From: Arthrobotrys musiformis
Lineage: Eukaryota > Ascomycota > Orbiliomycetes > Orbiliales > Orbiliaceae
Direction: 5' to 3'
NCBI GenBank assembly: GCA_036971715.1
Contig: JAVHJL010000003.1
Location: 4,650,001 to 4,714,000, forward strand
Length of the DNA stretch: 64,000 nt
Part shown: in pieces, positions 11,904-24,401 of the stretch
Layout of the letters: the number at the start of each line of letters is the position of its first letter
How positions within the stretch are numbered: the stretch's first letter is position 1
The notes under the pieces: generated by a model
The model's database searches: none
What the model saw: only the letters and a program-made list of their open reading frames with translations
What the model was told of the DNA's origin: nothing
Program-made: the position numbers and the translations under genes

Positions 11904-13531
11904 GGTATTGTAAATCCGATTAAAATGCCTTATATACCAAGAAAACGCCCAGTTTCATGATACCGTTCCTTTGACCTTTTAAATCTTCAGGTATATGTAT
12001 GTGCACATATGTGATGATGTCGGAGGATGGTGAGAAAATGTGGCCGCAGGTGGCCTGAGTGCAAAATTGATTTCATCCTATGTCCTGTGTGTTTGCATGC
12101 TGATGATTCTTCCCAGGCCGGGCGGGACAAGGGCATGGCAAACATGGTTTGTTCTGTTCTTGGGCGGCGCGCGTGGCGTAACGTGCCCCTCATTGACTCT
12201 CGTTGCATCCGTCAATAAAAAACGGATTGAAGTATCTGCGAGTATCTCCGTTAGTAAGATTCCGTAAGACGGGTACCTTGATATACCTAAGTACTTAAAT
12301 ACTTGCCCGAGCAGCTTGCTCGAGTCAAGACAGGTGCGATGCCTATATTATATTATATGAGGAATGGTGGTTGTCAATTGTGGATTGTTGTGGTGTTTAT
12401 TTGTTTGGAGTGTTGCGATGCCCACAAAGAACATGAACAAGAAGAACAAGAGCTCTCGTCCCTCCAAGTCTTCTCCACCCACACACACACACAACGTCCA
12501 ACGTAGCTCCAACCTCCAATCTCCAATCTCCAATCTTCAATCTTCAATCTTCAAGCTTCAATCACTACGACGCGGTTATAATCCCCCACTTCCCTCGGCT
12601 CAGCTCAGCTCAGCTCAAGCCAGGCCAGCTCTACTCGACGACATACGCTCCACCGCTTCTTCCTTCTTTCCTTCCTTCCTTCCTTCGTAGCAATTGGCGA
12701 AACACGCTCTCACAGACAATTCCATTCCATATACACTTGAACGACTGACTGCCAGTGCTGCCTGATCGATATATCTTGAGATTGGCTCTCTCCTCCTTCT
12801 TCTCTCCCTCTCTCCCTCTCTTTCTCTCTTTGCCTACAGTCAATCAATCTTTCTTCCAAGCTGCAGAGTCGACAGAGACAGACAGACAGGCCTGCTCTGC
12901 CAGCTTTTTAATTGGCCGGCTTCGTGGTGGTCCAAGCTTGGAAATCCAACAGCATCAACGCAACATAACCTCGTTCGCTCATATTCTCTATTCTTTCCAC
13001 CAACTGTGAGTGTCTCCCCGTATATTCTTCCTATATTCGACCGCTTTATCATATTTTGTCAATATGCTGCTCTGTTTTACTGCTATCGCTGCTCTCCAGG
13101 CGATCTCAGAAGCAAATGCTGGCATAAAGAATAAGTGCACCATTATTTATATTACCATCGTCATTCTGCGATTCCCCAAGGCCTCGTTCAACGCGGCTGC
13201 CATGTTACGTCGATATCATGTTATGTGTCTCCGTTCTTCTCTCAGCAGCGTCTCTTCTATTTACCATCTCCCCTGCAATTGCTTGCTATTCCCTGAAGCG
13301 CCTACTTGAAGCGCCTACGTCTACCCTCAGCACTCGGCCATAACTGCCCTTGCTTCCCAACACGCCACTTCCCTCATCACCAACCTCATCGCCATCCACC
13401 TCATCACCATTCACCCTTCACCCGTCATCTCCAGCTTCATCGGATTATCCCGGAGCACTTCCCTCCCCCCGTTCTCCCTTGCCCAGTTTGACCTTTACCT
13501 CCTTTTTTACCCTTTCCTGTGCCAAAAGAAA
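11904..13531. other. divergent promoter region with pyrimidine-rich microsatellites
   Basis: It separates the AlkB-type gene from Cdk1. The Cdk1-proximal part is strongly CT-rich, as is common for fungal leaders. A possible leader intron runs from GTGAGT near 13005 to a CTCTCCAG near 13099; this is not certain. No coding gene is supported. Confidence 0.5.
12505..12563. repeat. imperfect 7-nt tandem repeat (CAATCTC/CAATCTT)
   Basis: About eight units, directly 3' of an (AC)n run. A short array of GCTCA units (12597-12618) and TTCC units (about 12660-12688) follow in the same leader region. Confidence 0.7.
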
Positions 13532-15351
13532 ATGTTCGGACGCCGAGGTGGTACCGCCGGCGGTGGTGGTGGGCGTGGCGGGTGGCCTAACCAGCTCCCT
13601 CGCCAGCCTCGTATCAACCATCCGTACTTGCCTCAGCATGTCCAACAGTCCATCCAGCACGTTGCTCCAGACCCCGCTAGGCAAGCTGCCAATCGTGCTG
13701 CATTGCTAGCTGCTCAACAGCGTGCTGCTGTTGAGCCGCAGTACCCCTCCGGGCATGGACAGCATCCCATGGCTTTGCCAATGAATCTGAATCTTAACAT
13801 TGGCCCCCCGGTCGGTGCTCCCCTGGGTGCTGCAGCTCCTCAGCTGGCTGCCAATCGTGGCCACCCAATGATGGGTCCTCGCAGACACTCGATGGCTTCG
13901 TTTAACGGAGCTCAATTGGTTTTGAACCATCATTCTGCCCCTGGAAATGTCCTTTACAACCACCGTGGTGCACTCATTATGCCACCTGCTGATTTCCAGC
14001 CGCCTGTTATCTACCAACCCGCTGACTTCCAACCACCAGGCAGCTACTATAATAACCCACCTCAGCCTCCACCCCAACTACAGGCCCAACCACAGGCCCA
14101 ACTGCAGGCACAGGTTCTACCACAAGCTTCAGTCCACCAGAGATCCTCCTCAGTCTCCTCTACTTGGACAGCCATGGAGAACTACGAACGAATTGACAAA
14201 ATAGGTGAAGGTCAGTCAACCCTCCAATACCCAATTGTGTATATTTATGTATATGCATAATCAAATGTATATATATGTATATATCTGTTTTTAAGTTATT
14301 AAAAGGGTGTACTGATATTCCTGGCTAGGAACCTACGGTGTCGTCTATAAGGCTCGTGATCTTCGCCATGGGGGCCGCTTTGTCGCCCTCAAGAAGATCC
14401 GCCTTGAGCAGGAAGACGAAGGTGTCCCATCTACCGCTATTCGCGAGATCTCCTTGCTCAAGGAACTGAACACAAATGAAAACATTGTGCGTCTACATAA
14501 CATTGTTCACGCCGATGGTCATAAGCTTTATCTTGTCTTCGAGTTCCTTGACATGGATTTAAAGAAGTATATGGAGACTGTCCCGAAGGGTGTTCCACTC
14601 GACCCCGTTCTCGTCAAGAAGTTCATGTCTCAACTATGCTCCGGTGTCAAATTCTGCCATGGCCGCCGCATTCTTCACCGAGATCTCAAACCCCAGAATC
14701 TTTTGATTGACAGCAATCTAAATCTCAAGCTCGCCGACTTTGGATTGGCCCGTGCCTTTGGCGTTCCCCTTCGCACCTATACTCATGAAGTAAGTACTCT
14801 CCCTCCAAAACAACTCTTTCGTTTTCGAATATCGATCTGATTGGCTTTAGGTTGTTACCTTGTGGTACCGTGCCCCGGAAATTCTATTGGGTAGCAAGCA
14901 ATACTCCACTGGGATTGACACTTGGTCCATTGGATGCATCTTCGCCGAGATGGTCACCCGCCGCCCTCTCTTCCCCGGTGACTCGGAAATTGACGAAATC
15001 TTTAAGATCTTTAGGTATGACAACTCTTTCACCTAATCACCGGTCTACACTACTTCATATGCTAATGTAATCTTTCTCCCTAGTATCCTTGGGACCCCAG
15101 ATGATTCCACCTGGCCCGGTGTCTCTGCCCTCCCAGACTACAAAACAACTTTCCCACAATGGGATCGTAAAGATCTTGCCACGCAAGTCAAGGGCTTGGA
15201 CGAAGCCGGCCTTGACCTTCTTGAGCAAACTCTCGTATACGATCCCGTCGGTCGCATCTCTGCCAAGAAGGCGTGCGAGCACGAGTACTTTTTCAGTTCC
15301 GACTTTGATCATCAGGGAAATCCATCTTTGGTGCACCGCGAGTCCGATTAG
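13532..15351 (+). CDS. cdk1: Cdk1/Cdc2 (PSTAIRE) cyclin-dependent kinase with long N-terminal extension
   Basis: Four exons: 13532-14210, 14329-14789, 14851-15014 and 15084-15351 (introns 118, 61 and 69 nt), 523 residues to the TAG. Residues 215-523 are a complete Cdk1: glycine loop GEGTYG with the inhibitory Thr-Tyr pair (Tyr229), PSTAIRE at 260-266, HRD at 343-345, DFG at 363-365, and activation-loop Thr378 in [15 protein letters not shown]. It is the master mitotic and S-phase kinase. The usual Cdk1 start is Met215 (base 14174). However, the frame is open upstream to an ATG at 13532 with a good AAAAGAAAATG context, adding 214 residues rich in Gln, Pro, Ala and Gly with coding-like codons. 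The TAG stop gives a normal Cdk1 C-terminus, but the same frame continues open for 107 codons (see 15352-15675). Family certain; true start and end less so. Confidence 0.92.
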
Positions 15352-15675
15352 TATAAGAATCGCCGCTACCTCAATCTTTGGTCCGAATACACCCCTGAAA
15401 CACGCGAAGTTCAACTCGACAAAATCATCTGTGGCCCACGTTCGGAAGGATCTACCCTCATTGTCAAAGCAGAAGCCGACGACCTCGTTCTTCAAAAACT
15501 TGTGAATCAAAAGAAAGAGTTTGACGATGAAGCTGCCGCCAAACTTGAAAGGAGGGCCCCAATCCTTCTTCCCAGCTTCTTCGACAAACCTGACAATACT
15601 ACCAATCGTATTCGCAACAACTCAATGCCCTCCTTTGTCGAATACGTCCGACAAAATCGCAAGATTTCCAAATAA
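15352..15675 (+). other. in-frame coding-like continuation of Cdk1 after its TAG stop
   Basis: Directly after TAG (15349-15351) the Cdk1 frame stays open for 107 codons, ending at TAA TAG (15673-15678). The codons look genuinely coding: mostly pyrimidine- or A-ending third positions and Glu/Lys/Asp-rich composition, including YKNRRYLNLWSEYTPETREV and ending SFVEYVRQNRKISK. Its only ATG is near the 3' end (MPSFVEYV), so it is not an independent gene in this frame. No intron of workable length that removes the TAG and keeps frame was found; the only in-frame GT-AG pair would be 21 nt. It could be translated by stop-codon readthrough, be a relic of a longer protein, or reflect an error at the TAG. 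Confidence 0.6.
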
Positions 15676-17209
15676 TAGGGTTGTCCTGATTCGGCTTGTG
15701 TCCTTTTTTCCCTTTTCCTTACTTTTAATCAACCTTACCGTCCAGCTCTTTTCCTCACCTTTTCCGTATATTTTCCTGGGTTTCCTTTGTTCAACATGCA
15801 ATTAAAACTACGAATAAGCGGTATGGGCTCTTTCTTCTCTGTTTTTTCCTTTTGTCTTTTTGTTCTTCCCACCTCAGAGCTCCCTTCTCGTCATCGGCAT
15901 GGATCGTGATGGAACTGCTTTTCTTCATTTTGTTCTTTCTTGTTTTTTTCTTCTTGTTTCATTCTACTGTTACAACCCTACGCCGCGATGCTCTGATAGC
16001 CACATATAGGACACGCCGAACAGGGCACTGGTGCCTCGAATGATTATCATTCCTGATCCTCAAACTTCTCCCAACTGATCTTCTGCTTCACTCCCCACAT
16101 TCTCATCTCTCCCTCGCATTGCAAACACTGTCCCTCTCCGTTTTATTTTTTCCTTGCACATGGACTGGCGTTTTTTCGGTGTTTCGTACATACATTTCTG
16201 TGAGATAACTACTATGTTCCGTAGTAGCCTAGACCAGTGCGACTGTGCACGCTCAAATTCAATTCAATTCATTTGAAATAAAATAAAAAAACAAAGAGAT
16301 CAAATTAAGGCTTGCCTCGTGTCGTCCACGCATGTTCTCGGGGACACCCTTCTATAGACCCAGTCCCGCTCCGTAATCGGATGTAAATATATACCTATGC
16401 ATGGGGGCTGTGGATGCCATGGAGGCCATGGAGGCCAGACGAAGTGCGTTGTTTCGCGGGCTTTCCATGTGGCCGTTTTCGACCCAACCAAAACCAACCA
16501 AAACCAACTTCGACATGGCACATGGCATGGCATGACATGGCCTGTCCATCTCACCAAAAACAAAAACCAACATTGCAGCTTCGGAACATCTCGACCTTCT
16601 CTCGTTTCGCAGGTACCCGTTGCACGACATCGTCGACATCGTCAGCTTCTCTCCCACCTAGACAAACGACGAGATACTGTATATATACCCCCAAAAGTGG
16701 GCGCCGGAAGCTGTAGCCCGATTTGTCAGCGGAGCCGGGACCCTTGACATCATCCCTAAAGCCATTCCCTGGCACCCGGACCAGCCGCAAGGGCATTCAT
16801 TCACTTCCAGGCCTTCATCCTCCACATACACGGCCGTTTCACCATCGTTTACACATATTCACTGCAACTCACCCTGGGACGTCGGCATTCAAGCTACTTC
16901 GTTGGTTACGTTACCATTATCTTACGACTCTCGCTATTTGCTCCGGCAGCCTGAAGGTCTAGCTGGAATAGACGCGGCTCCTTAAATTATTTTCCTTGAA
17001 TCATGCGATAGATTCCGGAGCAATTCGATACAAAACTTCCTACCCACTTCAGCAGAGCCTCTACCACTCTCCACGCTTGAGTTTCGCTTCGTCCGGACGG
17101 CCGATTAAATTCCGAAGATACCTACTACTTAAATATATTCCACCGATACGAAACATTCTTATGATATTGATCTCCGAATTACCGTTATAGACTTGGGCTG
17201 ACCTCCGCG
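15676..17209. other. intergenic region, Cdk1 3' flank and HECT ligase promoter
   Basis: T-rich 3' flank of Cdk1, then a leader with small tandem phrases (CCATGGAGG near 16418-16434, AAAACCAACC near 16490-16508, CATGG near 16514-16540) and a TATATATA near 16680. No supported gene. Confidence 0.55.
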
Positions 17210-20200
17210 ATGTTTGCCCCTAATGATACGAAAGCGACACCACGACCTCGCAAGTCTGGTTCTTACAACTTCTCGACACTTCCATCCCACGCACCGCCTT
17301 TAATCGTTAAGAATACAACTACCCTCCGAGATCCGTCATCCATATCGTCATTTTCACAAGCCCGACGACACCGGGAATTCAATGTTCTGGTCAAGAAATA
17401 TATGCAGCAGCTTCTCTACGGATGCAACCGACCAGTCTGTACAACACCCACATGCGCTACAGCTCGACGACAGCTTCATGCGAGAAAAGATGCTACAGCC
17501 GGTGGCTCGTCAGCGAGCAAACGTGAATTCACGCCGCTAAGTGCAAGGATTATAGCATGTCAGCTCGCAACGGCGGATGAGCCTTATCGATCTCTATGTC
17601 CCGGTTTGGCGGGGGATGTTAGAAAGGAGCTCGACCTTGCCGCTCCACCGGCGGGTGGGAGGCCGAAAATGGATTTGGGCGCAAGGGATCCTAAAAGCTT
17701 TATGCAGGGTTTGTTTAATACAACGGCTGTCAGAGGTTTGGAGATGAGTGTTCTTCCCCCGCCTAGAGATATGATGGATGCGATGGTCGAGGAGGATGAG
17801 GATGAGGAGAGACAGGAGGATGAGGAGGGAAGAGCCCCAAAAGTCAAAAGTGAGGTCTTAGAGAGGCACAAGAGGATATCATCTGAACCCGCACGTTTGG
17901 ACTCAGAAACGAAGAAAGACCAAGTGCCGAGCACTCCGCTGAAATCCACGAATGCCGGCGATGGTTACACCCCCACAACTCCGGCTCCGAATCACCCGGC
18001 GATAGATAGGGATAGGACCGCACCACATCTCATCCGCCCAATGTACCAAGTTTCCACCCCACCGACCCATCAATCTTGGTCACCTCAACCCACCAAATCC
18101 TCTCGCCGGAAACTCTCCCACGACCTTTCCTCGTACCTTACCTCCCCTAAAAACACGTTTTTCACCCCGGATGTTAACGATCTTCAACCCCCGCAGCCAC
18201 AACACGTGCACCGCCACAGTGCCCGCGATATTGCGCAGAGAAGATCTTTAGATACGACGCCGACTCGATCGGCGAAACCATCTGCTATCGATGAGAGGAG
18301 CAATACCTCGGCTACGACGGCTGGGTATACGAAGAATGCAACACCCATACCCCAGGCGGTTACACACTTTACGGTGGATATCGTATCCGCTTTGATCGGT
18401 ATGCTGGACGATCCCTCTGCTTCCAACTCTGGGAAACGAGAAGCAGAAGGGTTCCTACGGCAAAGCTGTCACTATGTGTTTAGCCGCCCTGAAACCCTAG
18501 CCAACTGCTTTCCCGGAGATACGAAAGCTGAGAAAGGGGTTTCAGTGTCGCACAGTATGAAAATGCTATTTGACCGGGGCTTCGGTGGAGAAATAGTGGG
18601 CGCTTTGTGGAAAGCGCTTGGGGATTTGTTCCCGACGGTTGAGGAAGTGGAGGTCGGAAAGGAGAGGAGAAGAGTTGTGAATCCCTCCAAATACGGGGCC
18701 GAGGTTGCGGCGAAAGTGTTTACCATCGCCCTCCATGTTCTTACCGCTGCATGCCCTGTCAAGACACCCGAAGCTTGGGAAAGATGCAGAAGGGAGAGAA
18801 GCAGAGGCTGCGTATCCTTGGATATATCATTCGAAGATGACGGGGCGATGAGACTAGCAAAGCGATTTGCAAGATGTTGGTCTGCCTTTGGGCTTTTTGA
18901 GGGTTCTGTTAAAGAAGTTCTTAAAGAGTATTTGCTAGGATATGCAAAAGCCGAGAAGAGCGGTAGGATTGAGAAGTTGGAGAGGGAGTTGGGCAGAGAA
19001 TTAGCTGGCGAAGTCATAGATTCCGGGGTTGGCAAAGGTGGATGGGGATTAGTGGTTTGTGTGATGGAGTGGATGAGGGCGGTTATGCTGAGTGAGTGGG
19101 ATGGCGGGGAGCGGCCTCGAACTGGCGGGGTCGTAGACGCCAGTATTGCTTTTTTGAGGTTTTTGTGTGAGTTGACCATCGATTTACCCCCTCAAGAGGA
19201 TATCACTAACGACATTGTAGATGAGGATCACGAGGCTTTAGGGCTTGAAGAATCTTACTTTCATAACCAGGTTCTAGCTGATCGGCTAGAGTATAAGAAC
19301 ATGCCTGTTAAGTGGTACTTGAAAAAACCCAAAGCCAATACAACCCCCACTTTCCTGGATACGCCTTCAACAGAAACTTCACCACCTCCACGGCCATTGG
19401 AACCCCCGCATCTCTTAAATCACGCCTTCTTGCTCCCACCATCTGCCTTGGTCAAGTTTTTCCGATCAATCAACTTCCATCGTATGTCGGCAGCGTATGA
19501 CGACGCCCTCGCTATGTACCGATTTGTAAACCAGATGGCTAATGTGACACGGGGGGACAACTTCAAACCTTGGCTCCGAAATTTCATTATGCAAAGCTAC
19601 GACATCGCCATGAACATGTACCTGTGCCTCGAGGTGCACCGCAGCTCTGTTGTAATGGACACGCTGAACCAGCTTGTGGGACGGGAACTACGAGAATGTC
19701 TACGACCACTAAAAGTCAGATTCCTAGACGTGGGAGAGGAAGGTGTGGATCATGGGGGCGTACAGCAGGAGTATTTTAGGTTGGTATGGGAGGAGGTTAC
19801 GAAGGGGGAGTATGGATGTTTTGTGTCGGATGAAAGAACACGGATGAGTTGGTTCTCGATTGTGACGTTGGAGCCGATGCATAAGTTCGAGCTGTTGGGG
19901 CTACTTGTGGGTTTGGCGGTTTACAATGGGGTGACTTTACCTGTGAGCTTTCCTCTGGTGATGTATAGGAAGCTACTGGGGTGGAAGGTGGAGTTGGAGG
20001 ATTTGGGGGATGGGTGGCCTGAATTGGTGAAGGGCATGAAGAAGCTTCTGGAGTGGAAGGACGAGGATGGTGATGTCGGGGATATCTTCGTAAGAAGCTA
20101 TGAGTTTGGATATGAGGCACTCGGGGAAGTGCATAGTGTGGACTTGATGAAGGTGGGAAGAGAAGATAGGTGGGCACCTATCAAGGTTGAGAAGGAGCGA

Positions 20201-21279
20201 GTCGCGAGTTTGGCAAATTTGGACGTGTGGTTGCCAGCTCGGTCCTTTACTACGCAGGATTTTCGTGGCTTTATAGACCAAGCGGCGGCCGGGCCTGCGG
20301 TATCTGTGCCTAGGCTCACGGTACCACTACGGTTGACAAGTTTGTCTTCACCAATTGGTCAGGAAGCTCAAGAGTTCCTGGCAGCGATGAATACCGTTCG
20401 AAGGAGAGAGGCGCAGACCATTCCAGATGTCACAGACTCGGTGTCTACTAGTGATACGTCTTCCCGAAGGATCATGACGCCTGGAATCCTAACACCTGGT
20501 TCGCAGTCGCCTCCCGTTTCACCCTCTAGACGAGGCAGTGCCGTTGTCATCGACGAAAACGACGAAGCCGCAGCTACGTGGAAAGCATACCATAAACAAC
20601 AGCAGTCGATATCGTCGGCGGAAACGTCAAGTGTTTCTTCAACTTCTCCAGTCAAGATCACAAGCGACAAGTTCGTGAAGCCTGAGACCGAGGAATCTGA
20701 ACTGGTGACGAATGAAAATCGAGAGCAGTATGTGAAGGATTATGTGTTTTGGCTCACGGACAAGTCCATCAGACCGCAATTCGAGGCCTTCGAGAGAGGG
20801 TTCCATGCGGTGTTGGATAGGAAGAGTCTTAGCGTATGTTTCTTATTTATTTTCCGCTGCTTATCTGGCTGATTCTAACTACCATGGTAATCTAGTTATT
20901 TAATCCTATTACCCTCCGACACCTCGTTGAAGGCTCAAAGGAGATCGATATAGCGGCTCTTGAGGCGGCTGCCAAGTACGATGATGGATACCATCCTAAC
21001 CATCGATGTATCAAAGACTTTTGGGCAATAGTGCGTACCTACGACAATGATCAAAAGCGGGCGCTTCTCGAGTTCGTAACAGCGAGCGATCGTGTCCCTG
21101 TCAGTGGGATTTCGAGCGTCATGTTTGTGATCCAAAGGAACGGGGGGGATAGTGAACGAGTCCCCACGAGTTTGACATGCTTTGGCCGGCTGTTACTACC
21201 GGAGTATAGTGGGAGGAAGAAGATGAGGGAGAAGTTGAGGGTTGCTTTGGAAAACGGAAGGGGGTTTGGAGTGCCTTGA
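17210..21279 (+). CDS. HECT-type E3 ubiquitin ligase with AZUL zinc finger (UBE3A/Hul4-like)
   Basis: Two exons: 17210-20833 and 20896-21279 (62-nt intron, phase 0), 1335 residues. The C-terminal HECT domain begins near residue 800. Its exon-2 lobe contains LFNPITLRHLVEG and TSLTCFGRLLLPEYS, with the ubiquitin-accepting cysteine at about residue 1303. The N-terminus has an AZUL-type zinc finger: Cys72-x4-Cys77-x4-Cys82 in YGCNRPVCTTPTC, with later cysteines 117 and 130. This is the same spacing as the first three ligands of human UBE3A. Between them lie an acidic segment (EEDEDEERQEDEEG) and Ser/Pro-rich low complexity. An unusual Ser/Thr-rich insertion at about residues 1060-1170 sits inside the HECT domain, between the N-lobe and the segment leading to the catalytic lobe. 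Missing the intron would truncate the protein before its catalytic cysteine. Substrates are not inferable. Confidence 0.92.
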
Positions 21280-22186
21280 TTCTGTTTTTGGTGTTTTGTA
21301 GACGGGGGTATATGAAGCATGATTTTTGCCTCATAGACGGTGACCTATTTGGGGTACCTGGGGACCTTTGACTAGGTACCCTTTGTATTTATTTGTTCCT
21401 GGGAGTGGGGAAGAGGAGGGCGTGCATGCGGGTTTCCACTCTTTTTCGCTTTCTTTGATAGTGCTTCTGCAATCGTTATCGGAGGGTTTTGCATGGCTGT
21501 GGATACTGGTTTAGCATTTTTGGGCTCGTTTCCATGGCTGGCGTTTTCGGGGGTTGAACTTTCCTAGAGTTTTCTTGTTTGTTTTTCTCTTTTATAAATT
21601 TTGTTTTTATACTGTGGTTTGCTGTAGTAGCTAGACTCTAATATAGTCTCGAAGCCAGACGGTGTACTTGTCTAATATAGAGCGGTGTTATAGCTCAGCT
21701 TATAATCGTCATTGACCATGCATAACGTCGTAGGCCTATAGGGACTTGCAACACAACTATGGCCTGTGGCTTAGTATTGGACAGTCTTTGTCCTAAGATC
21801 TACGGTCTTCATTGGTATTGAGATTTATAGCCTCGAATCCAGTGAGGTTTATATTCTATGAAGGTCTTTTATTACATGTGTGTATATTTCAAATATGATA
21901 GGACAGGCGGGAATATAGATGATTGCCGCGCTGCGGGCCGGATGTAAGGATACATATATAGGTAGATAGATAGATGCAATTGCAAACCAACTAGTTTTTA
22001 CAACCTCCGCGAAAGTTGTATATCGAGTGATTGGTAATCCCTGGCAAAACGCCACCAAAATATGCCGATCAAAAATAAATGCTTTTCGTTAATGCCAAAC
22101 TGCTGTCGCTGAATTATCGCTTGAGAACAAATAAAAAGATGGGAGGGAAGACAATGGCCATGGATGCCGGTATTGGTTTTGAAGCG
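21280..22186. other. convergent intergenic region
   Basis: 3' flanks of the HECT ligase and the CorA-like transporter genes. AT-rich in the middle; nothing recognisable. Confidence 0.6.
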
Positions 22187-24401
22187 TCAAGCGATCTTGA
22201 AGGGTAGTTCCTCCTCTGCTATTCTTCTTTGATCCCAGATTCTGTATAGGAACCAAAATAGCATTACAAGGACGAGACAGGGGACGGTCCAGACTAGATA
22301 CCACCACCACTCTGGATTATCGGCTAAGAGGTTGATGTTCATGCCGAACAATGAGGACATGAATAGCATTGGGAGGAAGATGAACTGTGTTTCACAAAAT
22401 TTCGTTAGTAACATGCGGTTTGCATTCGGTAGGACTTGAGGTTGGAGATGGGGTGGGATGGCATACGGTAATCCAGCTAAGACGTTTCAAGCTGGTGTTC
22501 TGTTCTCGAGATCTATAAGCCTCGTCTATGCTGATGAGATTAAAGATCAATTGCATTTGACCGCGCAAATCGCCTTCCCAGCCCTTTAGAACATCTTGTA
22601 TTTGTGTGAAGTATTCTTTATCCCGGAAGAGTTCATTGTATTGTTGTGGGCAGGCTTGTTTTAGGAGTACCTCTCCTGCTGTCGCTGTTGTGGATGAATA
22701 TGAGCCTTCGGTGAAGCCCGCAGATGAAGACTCTGCGGTTAATGTGGCCGACGACTCCGTCGTGCTACTGGTGTTTACCCGCGTACTGGGACTGCTTGTA
22801 AAACCGCCCCCGGATGTTGATGAGTGAGGAGTCCGCCGCCACATCCAGAAGTACGGTAGGTGGGGTTTCTGATTATAGACATCGTCAGAGAGGAATTGGT
22901 CGATTGTTTCGACGTTGTTTTGGGCAATTAGTAGTAGGCTGTCGACAAGTTTTAGGGAGGCGAGGATGGTGTTTATTGTTGCCTTTTGGACTCGGTTGTC
23001 GTAGAGGTATGTTCTCTGCGCAGATTAGGCGTTTAGTAAGATGCCTTGAGGAAGATTCAGGGGGTATACGGGGAAGGAACTTACGAGGGCTTTTATATGT
23101 GATCCATAAGCCCTGACGAAGGCAGTCCATCTGTCAACCTCTTGGTCGAACAGACGAACCACTAGATCTATCGGTTGGAAATTGCGTTTATACAACAACG
23201 GCAGCAGAGTAATGTGATCGGCCACATCCGATGTCGTAATATCGACTATACACCCGGTTACAGGGTCGTATGCTATATCCAACGCCACGTGCTTTACGTA
23301 TAGTAGGGGACGTTTGGTGAGAAATTGGGAGTCGAGGGAAAGCAGGAGTTCGGCAGGGGTGCCTCGCGGGGCGAATTTGATTTTGAGACGGTGGTCGGAG
23401 GAGAGGTCGGACTGATCTGGGCTGCGGTTACCTAGGTTCAGACTTGGCCAGGTGGGGCGCCAGGTGAAGCCAGAGCGACGGAGGGTGGGGAGACGGGTGG
23501 AGAGGAGGAGGAGTTCGGTCATGGAGATAGCGAAGGAGGCGGTCTCTTTGCATATTTTCGTATGATGGTTAGATATATATTTGAGATATATATACTATCT
23601 AGATCAAGATGGATAGAACATACGAAGAGGGCCAGAAGGCTGCTTTGTCATGAGAAAACGGTGGTGTTTTCCCGGGTCGAGGTTCCAAACAAAGTGCCAT
23701 GATGAGGCCTGATGTTGATATCTGATCAAATCTGCAAATATCTTCCACGAATCGAGGTTAAGATGCTTCGCCCCAATGCATGCCTTTTCGAAGTCATCTA
23801 GCCATTTTAGGAAAGCAATTGGGATATCGGATCGTGGTGTATTGAAGATACTGTTGAGAAGAATTAGTCCATGTTTTTTGCGCGATTCAGCTTTCTGTGA
23901 AATTCTGCGTTGGTTTTGTTGCAAAATTGGTAAGGGAAATGGGGCGCACGCACAATAAACGGTTTTGGCGTCTGCCTTCTGAGGAACCTGTCGCCTGTAC
24001 ATTCGATATCCCTGTCTTAGTTCTGGCCATCTGCAGGCAAAGCTTGAGGTCGGAAATAAAAATATGCATACAATTGGATTGCTTTCAATATACTCCATTA
24101 CATCCGTCCATCTTTCCAGTGATGCGACAGAATTTACAATTTTGACGTGAAGTAAATTCTTACTAGTTGACTTCTGTTGAAGTTGCAATCCCAGGCTCAA
24201 ACTTCTTTTCCACCACCAGTCTGTTTCTGTGGGACTCGTGGGGCTCGCGTGCGTCCGTTTCACAAGCGCATCGATGTCCATGGTTACGTCCGCGCTGTCC
24301 ATAGCTGCGAAACCACGGGTTCCGTTGGACAACAGCTGGTGTCGGCGTTTTTCGGCCAGCATTTTGCGGCCCAAGTGGGTAGTTGCTATTTCGGGTGTCA
24401 T
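22187..24401 (-). CDS. CorA-like metal-ion (Mg2+) transporter family protein
   Basis: Four exons: 23624-24401, 23085-23545, 22467-23015 and 22187-22384 (introns 78, 69 and 82 nt), 661 residues. The last exon holds two membrane segments. The first is FIFLPMLFMSSLFGMNI with the CorA signature GMN at about residues 610-612; the second is YLVWTVPCLVLVMLFWFLY, followed by a basic cytosolic tail. The middle is the fungal extramembrane part (LIRYQHQASSWHFVWNLDPG, FLTKRPLLYVKHVALDI, and helices around DNRVQKATINTILASLKLVD). These fungal proteins are CorA-fold pentamers; magnesium transport is assumed from the GMN motif. A Ser/Thr-rich insert (SSTSGGGF...) lies before the final helix. The first exon is one open frame of 778 nt. 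Small introns inside it cannot be ruled out, because several GT-AG pairs exist there, so the first 120 residues are the least certain. Confidence 0.8.

Noticed and set aside
18472..19179. 235-codon minus-strand open frame
   Set aside because: Antisense to a well-supported HECT ligase exon; a mirror of its coding sequence.
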